A stretch of 64,000 nt of DNA from Apoda limacodes (GCA_946406115.1 OX291551.1:9734001-9798000), one strand, 5' to 3'; shown: positions 1-11,211, counted from the first letter of the stretch. Program-made: numbers and translations. The notes: generated by a model not told the origin, from the letters alone.

Positions 1-1
1 T

Positions 2-208
2 ATGAGTCTGATAGAGCATGTCTGGGACTTGCTAAAAAGAAGGGTTAAATCCAGAATGCCACCCCCCAACAATCTGAATGAACTTGGAAATGCATTACTT
101 GAGGAGTGAGAGCGGTTGCCTCAAGAAATCATCGATAACATAATCTGTAGCATGCCCAGACGAATGGAAACCGTAATCAGAGCAAGAGGGGGAAACACTC
201 GTTATTAA
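2..208 (+). pseudogene. Tc1/mariner-type transposase, C-terminal remnant
   Basis: The frame starting at base 2 reads the C-terminal end of a Tc1-like DDE transposase and enters the window already truncated. The motif IEHVWDLLKRR matches the region of the third catalytic acidic residue (the E of the DD34E-type triad), and the end reads MPRRMETVIRARGG followed by a TAA at 206-208, the usual end of this family. An in-frame TGA at 107-109 sits where relatives normally carry a Trp codon (EEWER), so a G-to-A change has broken it. The rest of the gene lies upstream of the window. This is a dead copy; I am confident of the family, not of the subfamily. Confidence 0.88.
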
Positions 209-1547
209 TTTTGCTTTAATTTTATTGTTAAATCATTTAATGCTTAATTTTTTTTATTTTTTGTGATGGTTCATAATCATCCAAAAATTTCACTTATTTC
301 AAATTTCTTTATTTTTCAATAAAAAATAACGAAGACTTTTCAAAGTCGTTGTTAAATGATGTTAATCAATTTGTTATTTTGTGTCTAATTACATTTTCGT
401 CAAATATATGCGTTATTATCTCATAGTCTCACTTTTTTTTCTGTTCCGCTAATTGTGCCGGTGTGTATATATATGTTTATACTAACAACAGCTAAGAAGC
501 TATTGTAGAATCATATTATAAATTCCAAGCACAAATGATATTTTGTTTCCTAAACTCAAATATCTATGTGATTTATTATTTAACGGATGCCATGCTATAA
601 ATAAAATACAACATTATTTATTGTCATACATTATAATGCAATTTAATATCAACTGAAGACGTACAACTTCAATACAATATAACCAGTCTTCAAAACAAAG
701 CCGCAGGCAACTTGGCAGCTTCTACGAAATACCAGAAACCTGATGAATTTATAGCCTGAGGACATGCAGATTTTTGCCTTTTTGTAGTTATACCAATTTA
801 TGTAACGGCTTTACACATTAGTATGGTTTATCAAGAGCTACCTTAACATTGACTAAAAATTAAAACTCCTGAATTTTTACTCTATTTTTAAATTACTATT
901 ACTATTTTTGACCAGAAACCCAGACACACAGACAAGTGTGGACAGCTGCGACAGCCATCATACATTCGTTAGTATCTAACCGAATCCAGTAGATATTTAT
1001 TTTTTATGTAACCTTACCAAATGATCTGCAACCAATGTACCTATTTTGTCGGGTTACATGATTTCTATGTCCACTATAGCCGCTAAGTACACTTGCCTTA
1101 GGGATCTGATCGCATTTGCTCTATCTTACTCACTTTCTCATTATTTCACAAGCATTTTGCAACGAAAAATGAAATATTTTAAGATTAGTACGGCATATGA
1201 AATTGAAGGTATTTTTATAAAGAAATTAATGTATACGGAACCTTTGTTACCACTATATATAAATATAACAGAATATCTCTTGAAACATAACTCTACCTTT
1301 TGAAAACTTGTTTCTGTTCTTACGTTTACGTCGTATCCGCTTGGTTGATTGTAAAGGAAATGGGGGCTTTATGTAAAAATTATACAACGTCTGTTGTTAT
1401 TTTTACTTGTACTTGTTGTATCTATAAGAAATCCATCTAATTAAGTGGTTATTAAAGAAATTATGTAAACTTATTTTCACTTTTTTGTTTGATGGTAACT
1501 ATTAACTATTCCGGTGCCAAACTGATATTATTAATTACTAAACTAAA
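209..1547. other. AT-rich non-coding stretch with Tc1 element 3' flank
   Basis: The first ~260 bases presumably contain the 3' non-coding part and terminal repeat of the Tc1-like element; the pyrimidine-rich run near 430-470 ending in TA repeats is a plausible edge, but the partner terminus is outside the window. No coding signal is seen in the remainder. Confidence 0.4.
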
Positions 1548-2160
1548 GTTTGTGTGTATTTGCTACTTTAAAAAACTCAAGAATATATAGATGCAATGAG
1601 ACTTTGCGTTCTACTAAATATTTTGGTTTTACAAAAGGCAGTTCCACAACCAAAACTTATGGCAACGATAACATTAGTGTCTTGTGCTATTGTCAGGAAG
1701 TAAAAGAAGGATTTATTTTTACTTGCTTGTTTAGTGTTAACTTTCAACTAAGATACTATGTCTGTATCTATAACTCACAAAGGTTTGTGTATTTGTGTAA
1801 TTGTTTGTTTATTTTCTACTTTGTAAAAATCTAAAGAAAATATTAATGAGAGTTCAACTTCGCCGTATGTTGCATTTTTTGGTTTTACAAAAGGTAGCTC
1901 CACAACGAAAACATTAGTGTCTTGTGTTATCGCCAGGAAGTAAAAATAGACTTACTTTTACTTGCTTGTTGCATGTTAACTTTCAACGTAGATACTATAT
2001 CTCTATCTATAACTCAAAAGGTTTTTGTATTTGTTTGTGTGTATTTGCTACTTATTAAAAAACTAAAGAAAATATTAATCAGTGCAATTAGGGTTCGACT
2101 TTGCGTTTTGCTACATATTTTGGTTTTACAAAAAGCAGTTCCACAACCAAAACCAACGAC
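1548..2160 (+). repeat. Tandem repeat, unit about 240-256 bp, ~2.5 copies
   Basis: The block TTTTGGTTTTACAAAA followed by a diverged 'cagttccacaacc' occurs at 1621, 1877 and 2118, giving periods of 256 and 241 bases. The same order of shared words (GGAAGTAAAA, ACTTGCTTGTT, GTTAACTTTCAAC, CTAAAGAAAATATTAAT) is found in each unit. Copies differ by substitutions and small indels. The two open frames across it (1550-1834, 1922-2275) are not conserved between units in frame, so I treat it as a satellite-like repeat and not a gene. Confidence 0.85.
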
Positions 2161-2569
2161 AAAGATAATAGATAATAGGGATTCATCAATGTTATTCTAT
2201 TTTAATTTATACAAGTGCCCTTTCTCTGTACAGAATCTGTGCAAGGATGTATCATTAGTGATGACACTTCTTTAAAATTTAATATTGACAAAAGTGTTTT
2301 TAAGAAGCAAATTGTATCTACACTTGCTCAAATTATTATATAATTTATTTTATTATATTTTTTATTATATTTTTTTATGGTACATAAAAATATCCGATTT
2401 TATTTAAATCTATTGATACGAACGATATTTTTATGTGTTTTTAACTAGAGAAAATACGCATAGTTTGCGTTCTGAAATTATACTTAGTATGCTGATTTTT
2501 TTTAAAAATTTTATACTTTTCTTTTTTTATATAAATGAAACGTATTTAAATAAAATAGCATTTTTAAAA
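2161..2569. other. AT-rich spacer, nothing recognised
   Basis: Mostly A/T runs between the tandem repeat and the LINE fragment. No feature seen. Confidence 0.6.
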
Positions 2570-2830
2570 TTTGGCGTACTGCTGCCATCACTGGGTGGGT
2601 GCAACCCGGATACCATCTTGGCACTTTAGACACGGTTCAACGACGGGGTAAGAGAATCGTCGACGATTCCTAACTCACAAGCCGTATCGAACCCTTAAGT
2701 CTGAGGAGAGACTTTTTCTTTCTTTGTGTGTTATAGCGCTTGTATAATGGGATGTTGTATGAGGAATTGTTCGAAATGATCTCCATGGTTACATTCTATC
2801 ATCGCGCCGCTCGCCATGGGCAGGGAATTC
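2570..2830 (+). pseudogene. LINE (jockey/CR1-like) ORF2 C-terminal fragment
   Basis: Read with frameshifts, the plus strand gives the conserved C-terminal part of a non-LTR retrotransposon reverse transcriptase ORF: VQRRGKRIVDDS, then a SRIEPLSL-like stretch (2680-2705), then RLYNGMLYEELFEM (2735-2780) and YHRAARHGQGIHA (2795-2835). The Trp-rich motif just before it is also partly visible near 2585. At least two in-frame stops and a frame change are present. It belongs to the same family as the minus-strand pieces at 6590-7515 and 46007-46485, which supply upstream parts of the same protein. Dead fragment. Confidence 0.8.
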
Positions 2831-4586
2831 ATGCACATATATACAAAATTTATTACACATATATACAAAACAGTTCGCTTGTTTAAACTACACAGTCTCA
2901 TGAAGTGTATAATATTTTGTATCTACTAAAAACAGATTCTTAAAGGCCCAAGGCCTGGGCGATTTGGACCAAAGACCATCACGCGGGCCCAGTGCGGATT
3001 GCGTACTTAGTATTCATATACGTCTTCTTCTTGTGGTGGGTTCTTTTACGCACTTGCTACGTGTGTTTTGGTGTGAAAAAAAAACAATTGGTAGGTGCAC
3101 GCCGGGTTCGAACCTACATTTACATAAGTATACTACCTATATCTATTTTGTCAGAGGTAGTAATCATATGAATGAAATAACGGAATTTATTCAAAACACG
3201 ACGAAACGTAAAATTCTGTCCGAAGAATTTATTATGTTCCCAATTTTTCCGCTCATGATATTCAATTGGTATTTAGATTAGGCTACCCAGATGTGTGGAC
3301 TTTTCATTCCATCACAACAAACAAAAGCGTCGTAATAACATCTCTTTATGTTTTGTTTGAGACGCAATTCCTTAGCCACAAATGTATGCAGCTTCAAAAA
3401 TTGTTTTTACTCGATTTCCTTCCTTAAACTGTTTAACATAAAAGTGAATAGCTTGTTATAAAGACGAATATTAAAAATAGGTCAGTTTCGGTACACGTGT
3501 TCCTGAATGTCCCCTTGCGATATAAAGCAAAGAAATGCACGTAACACCTGGCGGTACAAATTGGATTTAGAATTGGGTCACACATATGTTCTATTGGATT
3601 TCCCTACTACCTTTTGAGGAAATGACCCCAGAGATACTAACGGTCACCAGCAAAAAAAAAATTTTACAATGCTTGCCGAAAACTCAGATGTTTTTTTATT
3701 GCATCACAAAACACGCAATGTAAAAAAACCAATCTTACTATTCCTCACGTGTTTTCCGTAATCCAGGTGCCGGTTTTATTCTTTAGTGCCGGTCTCTCAA
3801 GTTGGACCGGTTCCTTCCTTACAAGCACGCTAGGCGCTTTGTTGTGGCCCTTTTATACATATCCCTATAGTTAACACACGTGCGCGTTTTATGAATCGTC
3901 ATTATTAAATTCACATGAATGGTAAAGCAAGTTTTCATTTGTTACGTAAGTGTACCTATGCGTATAGGTACCATTACCGCTCCCATGGAGTTTGTTTTAG
4001 AAAAGAGTTATTCAAGTCAGGCAGGACATATAAGATACTTCCTTAAATGGGTCAAGACTCAAGACTCAAGCATAGTATAAGAAATAATACACAGATCTTT
4101 ATTTATATGACTGTCAAAACAAAAGTTCAGTTCTGGAAAAATCTGAAATAGCTACAGTTAGCCACATGCTAAAGAACACGATTAAAATTTTGAACTGTGT
4201 GAAGTTTTATTATAACCTCGTTATCCACGATTAACATCTATTTGTTAAGTTTCCCAGTTTAAGTGATTTTATTGGCTTGATGTTATATAAATCTGCCCAT
4301 AGAAATGTACAATGTTTGTATTTAGTTATAAATGTCTGGCTGTAATGAGCCAAGCTGACATGGTATACTTTTAGTTATGGCCGTAGTACTAATGTGTACG
4401 CCTCTCAAGACTTAAAAACTAGATCGCGAAAGGCAAGATGTCCTTTATACGTTTTGCCCTCAACAACGCGAAACCCTACACCTATTTTAGACTTTTAGCA
4501 ATAAGATTAAGATAAGGTAAGTAAGTATGTAATTCCATTGTCGTTGGCAGTTGTAAGTGATAAAATTCACAATTACAACACCAAAC
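2831..4586. other. Mostly unassigned; possible SINE-like segment at 2940-3140
   Basis: Around 3105-3120 the sequence GCCGGGTTCGAACCTAC resembles a tRNA pol III B box (GGTTCGAnnCC), preceded by GC-rich sequence from 2945 unlike the AT-rich surroundings. No convincing A box or cloverleaf is visible, so a SINE origin is only possible. The rest to 4586 shows no feature. Confidence 0.3.
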
Positions 4587-4588
4587 TA

Positions 4589-4723
4589 TAGTGCAACAAA
4601 CTTTTCTGACCTTCTGACCTTAGCTGTATGGTCGCTAGTGTCGTCGTAAGTTCACACCATTTTTATATGGCGACCGTATTTTAGATTTTTGACCACATCG
4701 GGTCTGAAAAGTTTGTTGCACTG
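4589..4723. mobile_element. Short MITE with ~22-bp terminal inverted repeats and TA flanks
   Basis: The left end AGTGCAACAAACTTTTCTG is matched in inverted orientation by the right end CAGAAAAGTTTGTTGCACT with one mismatch (21 of 22 over the longer arm). Both outer edges abut a TA dinucleotide (4587-4588 and 4724-4725). Length (~135 bp), inverted ends and TA duplication are typical of a Tc1/mariner-type MITE. Confidence 0.75.
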
Positions 4724-4725
4724 TA

Positions 4726-5339
4726 GAATGGTTTTTTTCTTGGCCTGTCAACTAGTGCTTTAATCGAGTATTGGAGCGCTATTCAGGTTTGGAAGAATTC
4801 TAAATAAAAAGTTGAAAAAAGTTACCACAAATATATTATTAAAAAACTCACCAACAAGTAGAAACTTAACTCACCAATAGTTTAACAACATCTTCGTACT
4901 TGGCACGAATGAACATACATTTCAAATATACAACGATTCTCAGATAATTTTACGCATTACTAATCAATCATTTAATCGATCGGACACTTTCGATATTTAG
5001 TTATTGATAGATACCATTTCAAACTGTTTCATTAGTTATTGTTAAACAACTCGTATAATTTTGGTTGAAGATCACTTAAGGTATGTTTCTTTAACTATAA
5101 ATTATACTTCGTTGCTGCATCCTAGGAGATGTTTTAACAGTTAAAGTAAAAACGGATTGATACTAAGGTATTTCGCAAGTGACGTGTCTTTTCTAGGAAG
5201 ATTGATAGAGCTCTCGCTGGGTAAATAAAAGATTTTCATGAAAAAACGGAATTTTTAGTCTTGGATAAGCCCTAATTGGCATTGATGATTAATTGCTTCA
5301 TCTTTAAATATATAAACAAACACACGTTTTATTTGTCAC
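4726..5339. other. Unassigned AT-rich spacer
   Basis: No coding signal, repeat match or terminal structure recognised. Confidence 0.5.
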
Positions 5340-6080
5340 AATATTATTAATGTTAATGATCGATGTCTGAATGTTGTCCTGTTGACAACGCAAGAAAGGT
5401 TACAAGATTTTTTGTAATTATGTAGCTCTAGTGACAATGTCTTATTAGGAAACTGATTTGAGAGATAAGACAATACAACGTTGGGGTCCCAAGAATTAAG
5501 ATATTTTGGTAAGTTAGGTCTAATTTTAATACGTTCATGTGAAGGAAGGATGGCAAGAAATCGATGCGATGTAGCACCAAAATTTGTGAGTTGGATGTTT
5601 CATGGCACAGCAACCCAATTCCTAGGCATTAGTATGGCCAGACACCGTACTATAACGTCGTGCTCAATAAATCGACTTTTCGCTGGACGTGATAATGCGT
5701 TGCGCCGCTGCACATCTTCCAATATGTGACGTACCAATACATTGTTTGCATAAACGTGTAAAAAACCCCTTTAAAAATCTGCTGACATTTTTATGAATAC
5801 AGGTTTCTTTACCTAATACAAGCTAATGTTCAGATCTAAATGATTTTAGTGCTCCATTTTCAAATTGACTTATGAGAAACTTTAGAAGTTCCGGAATGGT
5901 TACATTAACGGGATCCAAATTATTTGGCTTACAAAAGGGAAACCATTTTTTGTATGCCGTATTGTTGAATTGTACTTTTAGGCAAGGATTTTATCATTAT
6001 ATCGACCGGACAAAATCTGGAGACTGTTCGGTAAAAGCTTTCCGGATAATGTTGCTTACGCCAGGGTCAGACTGGGCCAT
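5340..6080 (-). pseudogene. DIRS-like tyrosine recombinase fragment
   Basis: On the minus strand, shifting frames give pieces in the order expected for a DIRS-type tyrosine recombinase N-terminal/SAM-like region: CPVDIMIKSLPKSTIQQY (about 6030-5975), then AYKKWFPFCKPNNLDP and VTIPELLKFL (5970-5885), then VSRFLKGFF (about 5785-5760), then IRPNLPKYLNSWDPNVVLSY (about 5530-5475) and LVTFLALSTGQ (about 5395-5365). In relatives the cutting core with the R-H-R-Y residues follows this; that part is not visible here. Several stops and frameshifts are present. About 200 bp at 5535-5745 do not fit the expected protein and may be a later insertion. DIRS elements integrate by recombinase and lack an aspartic protease and DDE integrase. 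The call rests on motif order, not on an alignment. Confidence 0.68.
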
Positions 6081-6589
6081 AAGGGGTGTGGTGTTCTGAA
6101 AGGAGAGAGTAACATATTTTCATCTGGTCCAAAATATAATACTTTTGAAGTAGTCAAAGACATCAACAGCGGAAACCACGGTTGGTTTGGCCTGTAAGGA
6201 ACTACTAATATAGCAGTCGCCTCTTGATTTATGATCTTTCTAATGCCTTTTAATATTATTTAAAAGAGAAAAAGGCCCAAAATTAACTTTTGAATGATTA
6301 CTGTTTTTACAAAAACACTTTAATGCCACGAAGGCAGCTTACAAATCTAAGTTGTAAAATGTTTTCCCTTCCTTTCTGTGACAACCAACTTTTTTTTGTT
6401 AAGTTAGCAAGCTACGCTATCCCTACGCCAAGCTGATTTTGCATACTTTCCAATGGTTCATCTCTATTTTTAGCTGCAAATTATCATTGAAAAAGGTGCA
6501 ACCTTTGCATTCAGTTTAGAAGCTTTAGAGAGCTGAAAGTTTTGTGGAATCAGTATTTTGGTTATTAAGGTACCTTCTACCTCCTTCAC
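6081..6589. other. Unassigned spacer
   Basis: May include remaining parts of the flanking DIRS and LINE remnants, but no further motif is recognised. Confidence 0.4.
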
Positions 6590-7515
6590 CAGGCCGTCCA
6601 TCAGGATTCTTTCGCAACGTTCAAAGATTTTGAGTACACCAAGTTTTTTGGACGCCAGCTACACCTTATCCTGCAGATGATCTCGAAACTGAACATCGCT
6701 GGTGATGTCAACACCAAGCATCCCAATGCTCTTGAAGATGGAGAGGGGATTGTTCTGGAATTGTGGGACCACAGTTTGGGGGGGGTTTTCTTAGCGGTGA
6801 ACGCGCAGACTTTTTAGGGTTGAATTGGTCCAAGTTTTCCCGTCCCCAGACTTGGACTGAGTGATCTCGTGTTGAGACACAAGTTCTTTACGATTTTCCT
6901 CCACAACGGAACGAGGGATGCTTGTTCGACTCGTATAATAAGCGTCTCCAGTACTATCATCTGCATAGCAATGTATGTTGTTGATGTTCAACATATCATT
7001 GATATGCAGTAAAACTAGCGTAGGACACAGCACTGAGCCTTGCGGGAAACCAGCATTAATGTCCATGCTATCAGAGCAACTACCGTCAACTACGGCTCTA
7101 ATGCGTTTGTACAAAAAAAGCTAGCCACCCATTTGCACAAACCCTAGGGCACTCCGTAAGATGGCAACTCCGATAGAAGACCCCGGTGCCAGACCCGATC
7201 GAACGCCTTCGCTATGTCCAGGCTACATGCCAATGCCTCCCTCTGACTCTCAATGGCTAATGCCCATCGGTGTGTGAGATACACGAGAAGGTCATCAGTT
7301 GAGCGACCGTGGCGACAGCCATATTGACGGTCGCTGATCAGGTCATGTTTTTCTAGGTATCCCAGAAGCTGTGTGTTGATCACAAGCTTCACCTTGGAGA
7401 AGAGAGAGGTAATAGCGATAGGCCTGTAATTCGATGGATCTGATTTATCGCCCTTTTTGGGCACCGGGTGCACATTTGTAGTCTTCCATGAAGACGGAAA
7501 TTGCCTTTTAAGGAA
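6590..7515 (-). pseudogene. LINE (jockey/CR1-like) reverse transcriptase fragment
   Basis: The minus strand encodes the central reverse transcriptase domain of a non-LTR retrotransposon. From 7512 downward: a VPKKGDKSDPSNYRPIAI motif, the region around CSLDIAKAFDRVWH carrying the first catalytic Asp (about 7230-7190), then GFPQGSVLCPTL (about 7050-7010) and the catalytic YADD box at 6956-6967, followed by STGDAYY. A frame break near 7140 separates the two halves. The tail (6790-6590) continues as the VQFRDHLQ/LASKKLG segment. Both ends are truncated. It shares the downstream segment with 46007-46485 and is the same family as 2570-2830. Catalytic residues survive but the frame does not. Confidence 0.88.
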
Positions 7516-8005
7516 GGAGTATATATATTGCTAAGAAATATACATTTTTGAATTGAATATACGTGTCACGAAACAACACACGAAAAAAACGAATAAAATC
7601 AGAAGCCACGCCTTCCGTCTGAGTTTAAACAAGGGTATCAGTTGTACCTAAATCCCATTTTCTTATATTTTTTTAAGATGTGAAAAAATATATACTAAAA
7701 TCGTGTGAAGATGCTGTATTGTGGAAAACGGACTAAGTACATGGTTTATTAAATTTCCTAGGATAAAGCAATGAAGAAAAGGACTATTATCCTTCAATCT
7801 CCATGAGTACCCATGACCATGAATGTTTTATATTTCGAAGTATCGCAAAGAATTAACTGACTTTTAGATATAAAATTATCGATGTTAATGAAACCGTCGT
7901 AAGATTTAATCGTTATTCTATTCATTAACATACCAATATGATATGTCTGTGGTTTGGTGTATCGCTAAGAATTAACTACTATCACCATTAAAATATCAGT
8001 TATTA
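7516..8005. other. Unassigned, with a short direct repeat
   Basis: A ~22-bp word (GTATCGC-A/T-AAGAATTAACT) occurs at about 7841 and again at 7959, leading into the MITE cluster. No coding signal. Confidence 0.4.
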
Positions 8006-8339
8006 GAAAGTCAAACGAACTTACCTGTAGGTGACGTTCGACTACTATTAAACGATGTGATTCGCCCCAGAGATAACACTTTAATTTACTTGTAGTAGCA
8101 CGCACAGGTGCAGCCATCGTACAATATTTTAGAGCAACATATGAGAACAAAAAATGTTATCTAACTTGAGGGTATTTCATACGTTTACCCCATACGGGCC
8201 ATGTGTGCTCTGTGCTATTTCGTGGTCTACAGTGGTTAAGGGCAAGACCAAGACAAAGTCTTATTTAGGTCGGGAGGGTTGTAATCACATCGTTTAATAG
8301 TCATTGAACGTCACTTACAGGTAAAGTCGTTTGACTTTC
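8006..8339. mobile_element. MITE-like element, ~54-bp inverted repeats
   Basis: The left arm 8006-8062 (AGTCAAACGA..TTACCTGTA..TGACGTTC..ACTATTAAACGATGTGATT) recurs inverted at 8285-8339 with about 48 of 54 bases matching. The interior carries no coding sequence. Just inside the left arm, 8050-8095 repeats in direct orientation the arm of the neighbouring element at 8349-8395, so the two elements belong to one family or one is inserted in the other. Confidence 0.7.
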
Positions 8340-8343
8340 TTTT

Positions 8344-8694
8344 AAACTTCGGTGATTCGCCGTTCGAGATTACACTTTAATTTACTTGTAGGATGTTTAG
8401 AGTGTCACGAAATAGCATAGGCAAAAGGTGGATAAACGAAAATATAATATACGAAGTAATGGAGAAAATGTATTATATATATGTATATCATATGATTTTA
8501 TTGTTAAATGATCAAAACCCAGTACCCTGTGCAAAAGAGCGGACAATTGCCTCATCAAAGTCCACAGCCACATCTCGATTATAAAATCGCGCGATAATCT
8601 GTAAGCTTCCTGACCAACCAGCGGTTTTTTGAAAATGATTTACACTTACACTTTAAATTAAAGTTTAATCTCGAAGGGCGAATCACTGAGGTTT
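8344..8694. mobile_element. MITE-like element, ~40-bp inverted repeats
   Basis: The left arm begins AAACTTCGGTGATTCGCC and continues TTCGAGATTACACTTTAATT; the right arm (8648-8694) is its inverse with few mismatches, ending GGCGAATCACTGAGGTTT. The 351-bp body shows only a chance frame at 8393-8584 starting from an internal ATG-like position. Related to the adjacent 8006-8339 element. Confidence 0.72.
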
Positions 8695-8882
8695 AATTTT
8701 TAGTCAACTAAAATTTAGTTGATAAATCGAAACGCAACGAAACGATATAAGTAAACCTATCATCTTAAATACTGACAGATGGTTAGGACTGTCAAATATG
8801 TAGCTGTGTTGTAAGAACAAAATTAAATTTTTGGGATGAAGAATCATTATTTCCAATAATTTAGTCACCTATCATCCGTACT

Positions 8883-9005
8883 GGGGGATGCCATCTCGAG
8901 CCCAATTTCGCGATTCGAGATCGCGCGTGTTGAAGCTGGTGTCGAGATCTCGTGCAAAACCGAGTCGAGATCCGGCGAGATTTGGATATTAACGAGATTT
9001 CGTAA
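8883..9005. repeat. Cluster of CGAGAT/ATCTCG motifs
   Basis: Within ~120 bp the words CATCTCGAG, ATTCGAGATCGCG, TCGAGATCTCG, GTCGAGATCCGGCGAGAT and ACGAGATTT follow each other, giving at least seven CGAGAT or ATCTCG units in a GC-richer patch than the surroundings. It resembles a subterminal motif array of a DNA transposon (compare the CTCGAG-rich ends of the hAT element at 46762-48057), but no partner end is found. Confidence 0.5.
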
Positions 9006-9361
9006 AAAAGGGGTGATTTTTTCAAAAACCCTAAATCACCTTATGTAAGATTAAATAAGCAAGCTATTGTGTCTTATTCAGATTTATTAGGTCTTTTTCA
9101 ACTTGTACAATGTTGTCTTATATGTAATCGTCCGAAAGTCAAATTCTCCTTCATATTTCAAAGTGTCAGTCATAAATCAGTCAAGTCACCAAGGAGTTTG
9201 TAGCATTTCCACCCCCAGTATTGGAAGGTCAATACTTTTGTCAGGATATGGGGGTTTTTGTCACCTGTCAAGTCGTCATCGATAGCTCAGTCAATCCAGA
9301 ACAAGTAATATAGTCTTGTCAACTTCAAAATTAAGTCAGAGTAAACGAAGTCAATAATAAT

Positions 9362-10150
9362 CTAGTTCTGCTTGTCAGGAGGTCTTATATCCAGTTTTGA
9401 TAATATTGTCACAAGTCTCTTATACGTTCCAAGCGTTGTCCTAACATCTATTATTCTAAACTGCCCATCAGTTCCAGGATAAACTTGTGCCACTATTCAC
9501 TTAGGCTATGAATTTCGCTGTAGATTGTCAAAGGAGGGTCGTCATCTTTGTCAACAGAAACATGTGTTAGCGGTCTGTTGTTTATCATAAATTCCGTTTC
9601 TGTAAGAGCTGTTAGTAGTGTTTGGTGTTCTTTCGGTTAAAGTCTTTTTCAGTGCCATCTTAACAGATCGCACTAATCTCTCCGAACATCCCCCGTGCAA
9701 GTGCACAGAGCACCATAGCGTTTTTCGTGTCTTCGCCCTACTTTGACCGTCATTGGCCCAAAATAGTCCAATCCAGTTATAGCAAATACTCTGGCATTAG
9801 TAGTATACCGACCTTCAGGAATTTGTCCCATAATTGGCGAAATAGGCTAGCTCGTTTGTTTTTTGCAGTTCGCAGTTTGCAGGTCTCTCCATGCTCTCTG
9901 CACAGCTGGACGTCCTCTTATTATCCTAAAACCTTTGTTGTAAATTATTCAAGACCATCTCTTTCCCAACACGTTTGGCGTCTTTGTGGTACTTGTAGCC
10001 TAGCAGTTTGACATAATTTTCTTTTGGCCATAAGACTATAGGGTATTTCCTGTCATAATTTACATTGGCTGCATCTATTCGACTTTTTATTCTCAACAGA
10101 CTGTCCGCATCTTAAAAGGGAGTCAATTGGAATAACCTACATTCTTTGTC
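9362..10150 (-). pseudogene. BEL/Pao integrase region, decayed
   Basis: Minus-strand pol C-terminus. The integrase core start is visible as ITGLDYFGPMTVKVGRR with KRYGAL (about 9782-9715), which includes the first catalytic Asp. The middle of the core is missing: the frame jumps directly to ERLVRSVKMALKKTLTE (about 9690-9645), then NNRPLTHVSVD (about 9580-9550), and ends with YPGTDGQFRIIDVRTTLGTY and a TAG complement at 9362-9364. The order and the C-terminal RIIDVRT motif are those of BEL/Pao elements. It cannot be functional because of the internal deletion and stops. Confidence 0.82.
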
Positions 10151-10166
10151 AATTTGTCCCGACAAT

Positions 10167-10496
10167 TCAGCAGGAAAACTTCTTTTCTGGCTCTCTTTTG
10201 GCACCTTTTCTCTGCTTCTTCAATTTCTTGGGTATCTCCTGTTTTCTAATTATAAGTGCTGGAGATCTGATTAGACGCCAATAATTTGAAAACCTTTTAT
10301 CGTCTGGTAAACTGTTTTCTGTTGCTGATGTAGTCAAAAAAATTGATTTAATTTCAGGGTTATCATTGAGTGGCAAATCGTCATTTAATTCAACAGGCCA
10401 GTTGTCTTCAGATTGTTTCAGAAAATTAGGACCACTGATCCATCTAGCTCCGTTGTCACTTGGATTTTCCCTAGTCATGTCATCTACATGATTCAA
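10167..10496 (-). pseudogene. BEL/Pao pol, RNase H-integrase linker
   Basis: An open minus-strand stretch of about 109 codons. It contains ARWISGPNFLKQSEDNWP, the segment that in BEL/Pao polyproteins follows RNase H, then an acidic, poorly conserved spacer and a Lys/Arg-rich end. It is separated from the RNase H frame by a short gap and frame change near 10500. Confidence 0.78.
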
Positions 10497-10514
10497 ATGG
10501 GAAGGAACCTATCT

Positions 10515-11200
10515 CTATTCGATAGGATCAGTTGTATCAGCGATTTTACAAATGCGATGTGCGACGATTGGTTTGAATCTACCAGTATCAGAACGAATCC
10601 AACGCAAGACAGTTTTTGAATCAGACCAGTAAACTACTCGACTTATAGCTATACGTATATACTTTTTGATATCTTGCGACATTCTTGTACCCAAAACTGC
10701 TGCTTGAAGTTCTAACCTAGGTACACTTAAAGTCTTCAACGGTGCTACTCTTCCGCGTGCCATAATTACAAAGATGTGAAAAGTACTATCTGTAAAGTGT
10801 GATCTCAAATATGCAACACTTTCAAAGGCTCGTGAGCTTGCGTCACAAAAAAACGTGTATTTCAACTGGCTGTAATGGTTGATTATCAGGAGTCAAAAAC
10901 CAACGTGGGTTTCGTAATTCAGCTAAACGAGCAAGACAACCCAGCCAAGACATCCATCGTTGATTTATCTCCGTACCTATGTCGTCATCCCAGCCAATTT
11001 TAGTTCGCCAAATGTCTTGAAAAGTTATGCGCGCGCTCATTGTCATAAATAATAAAAGCCAAGAGGATCAAAAATAGACATCATTGTTTTCAATATCTGT
11101 CGCTTAGTAGGCCTATGTGCATCACTTTTTTTTTCGTCTAGAACGCTATCTAGCCTCAACTTCAAAATAAAATTGTCCTTAATCGGCTCCCAATGAGTGT
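10515..11200 (-). pseudogene. BEL/Pao RNase H and connection domain
   Basis: The minus strand gives, in order, TMMSIFDPLGF (about 11090-11060), ITFQDIWRTKIGWDDDI (11028-10978), LRNPRWF, then a frame change near 10850 into FFCDASSRAFESVAY (10853-10809), VAPLKTLSVPRLELQAAVLG (about 10755-10690), YWSDSKTVLRWI (about 10640-10605) and FKPIVAHR. These are the standard BEL/Pao connection and RNase H motifs, with the CDAS and WSDS acidic residues of the catalytic site still present. It follows the RT fragment directly in the same element. Confidence 0.85.
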
Positions 11201-11211
11201 CGAGAACCCTC

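Noticed and set aside
3100..3125. tRNA gene suggested by GGTTCGAACC
   Set aside because: No acceptor stem, A box or cloverleaf can be drawn; at best a B-box relic of a SINE.
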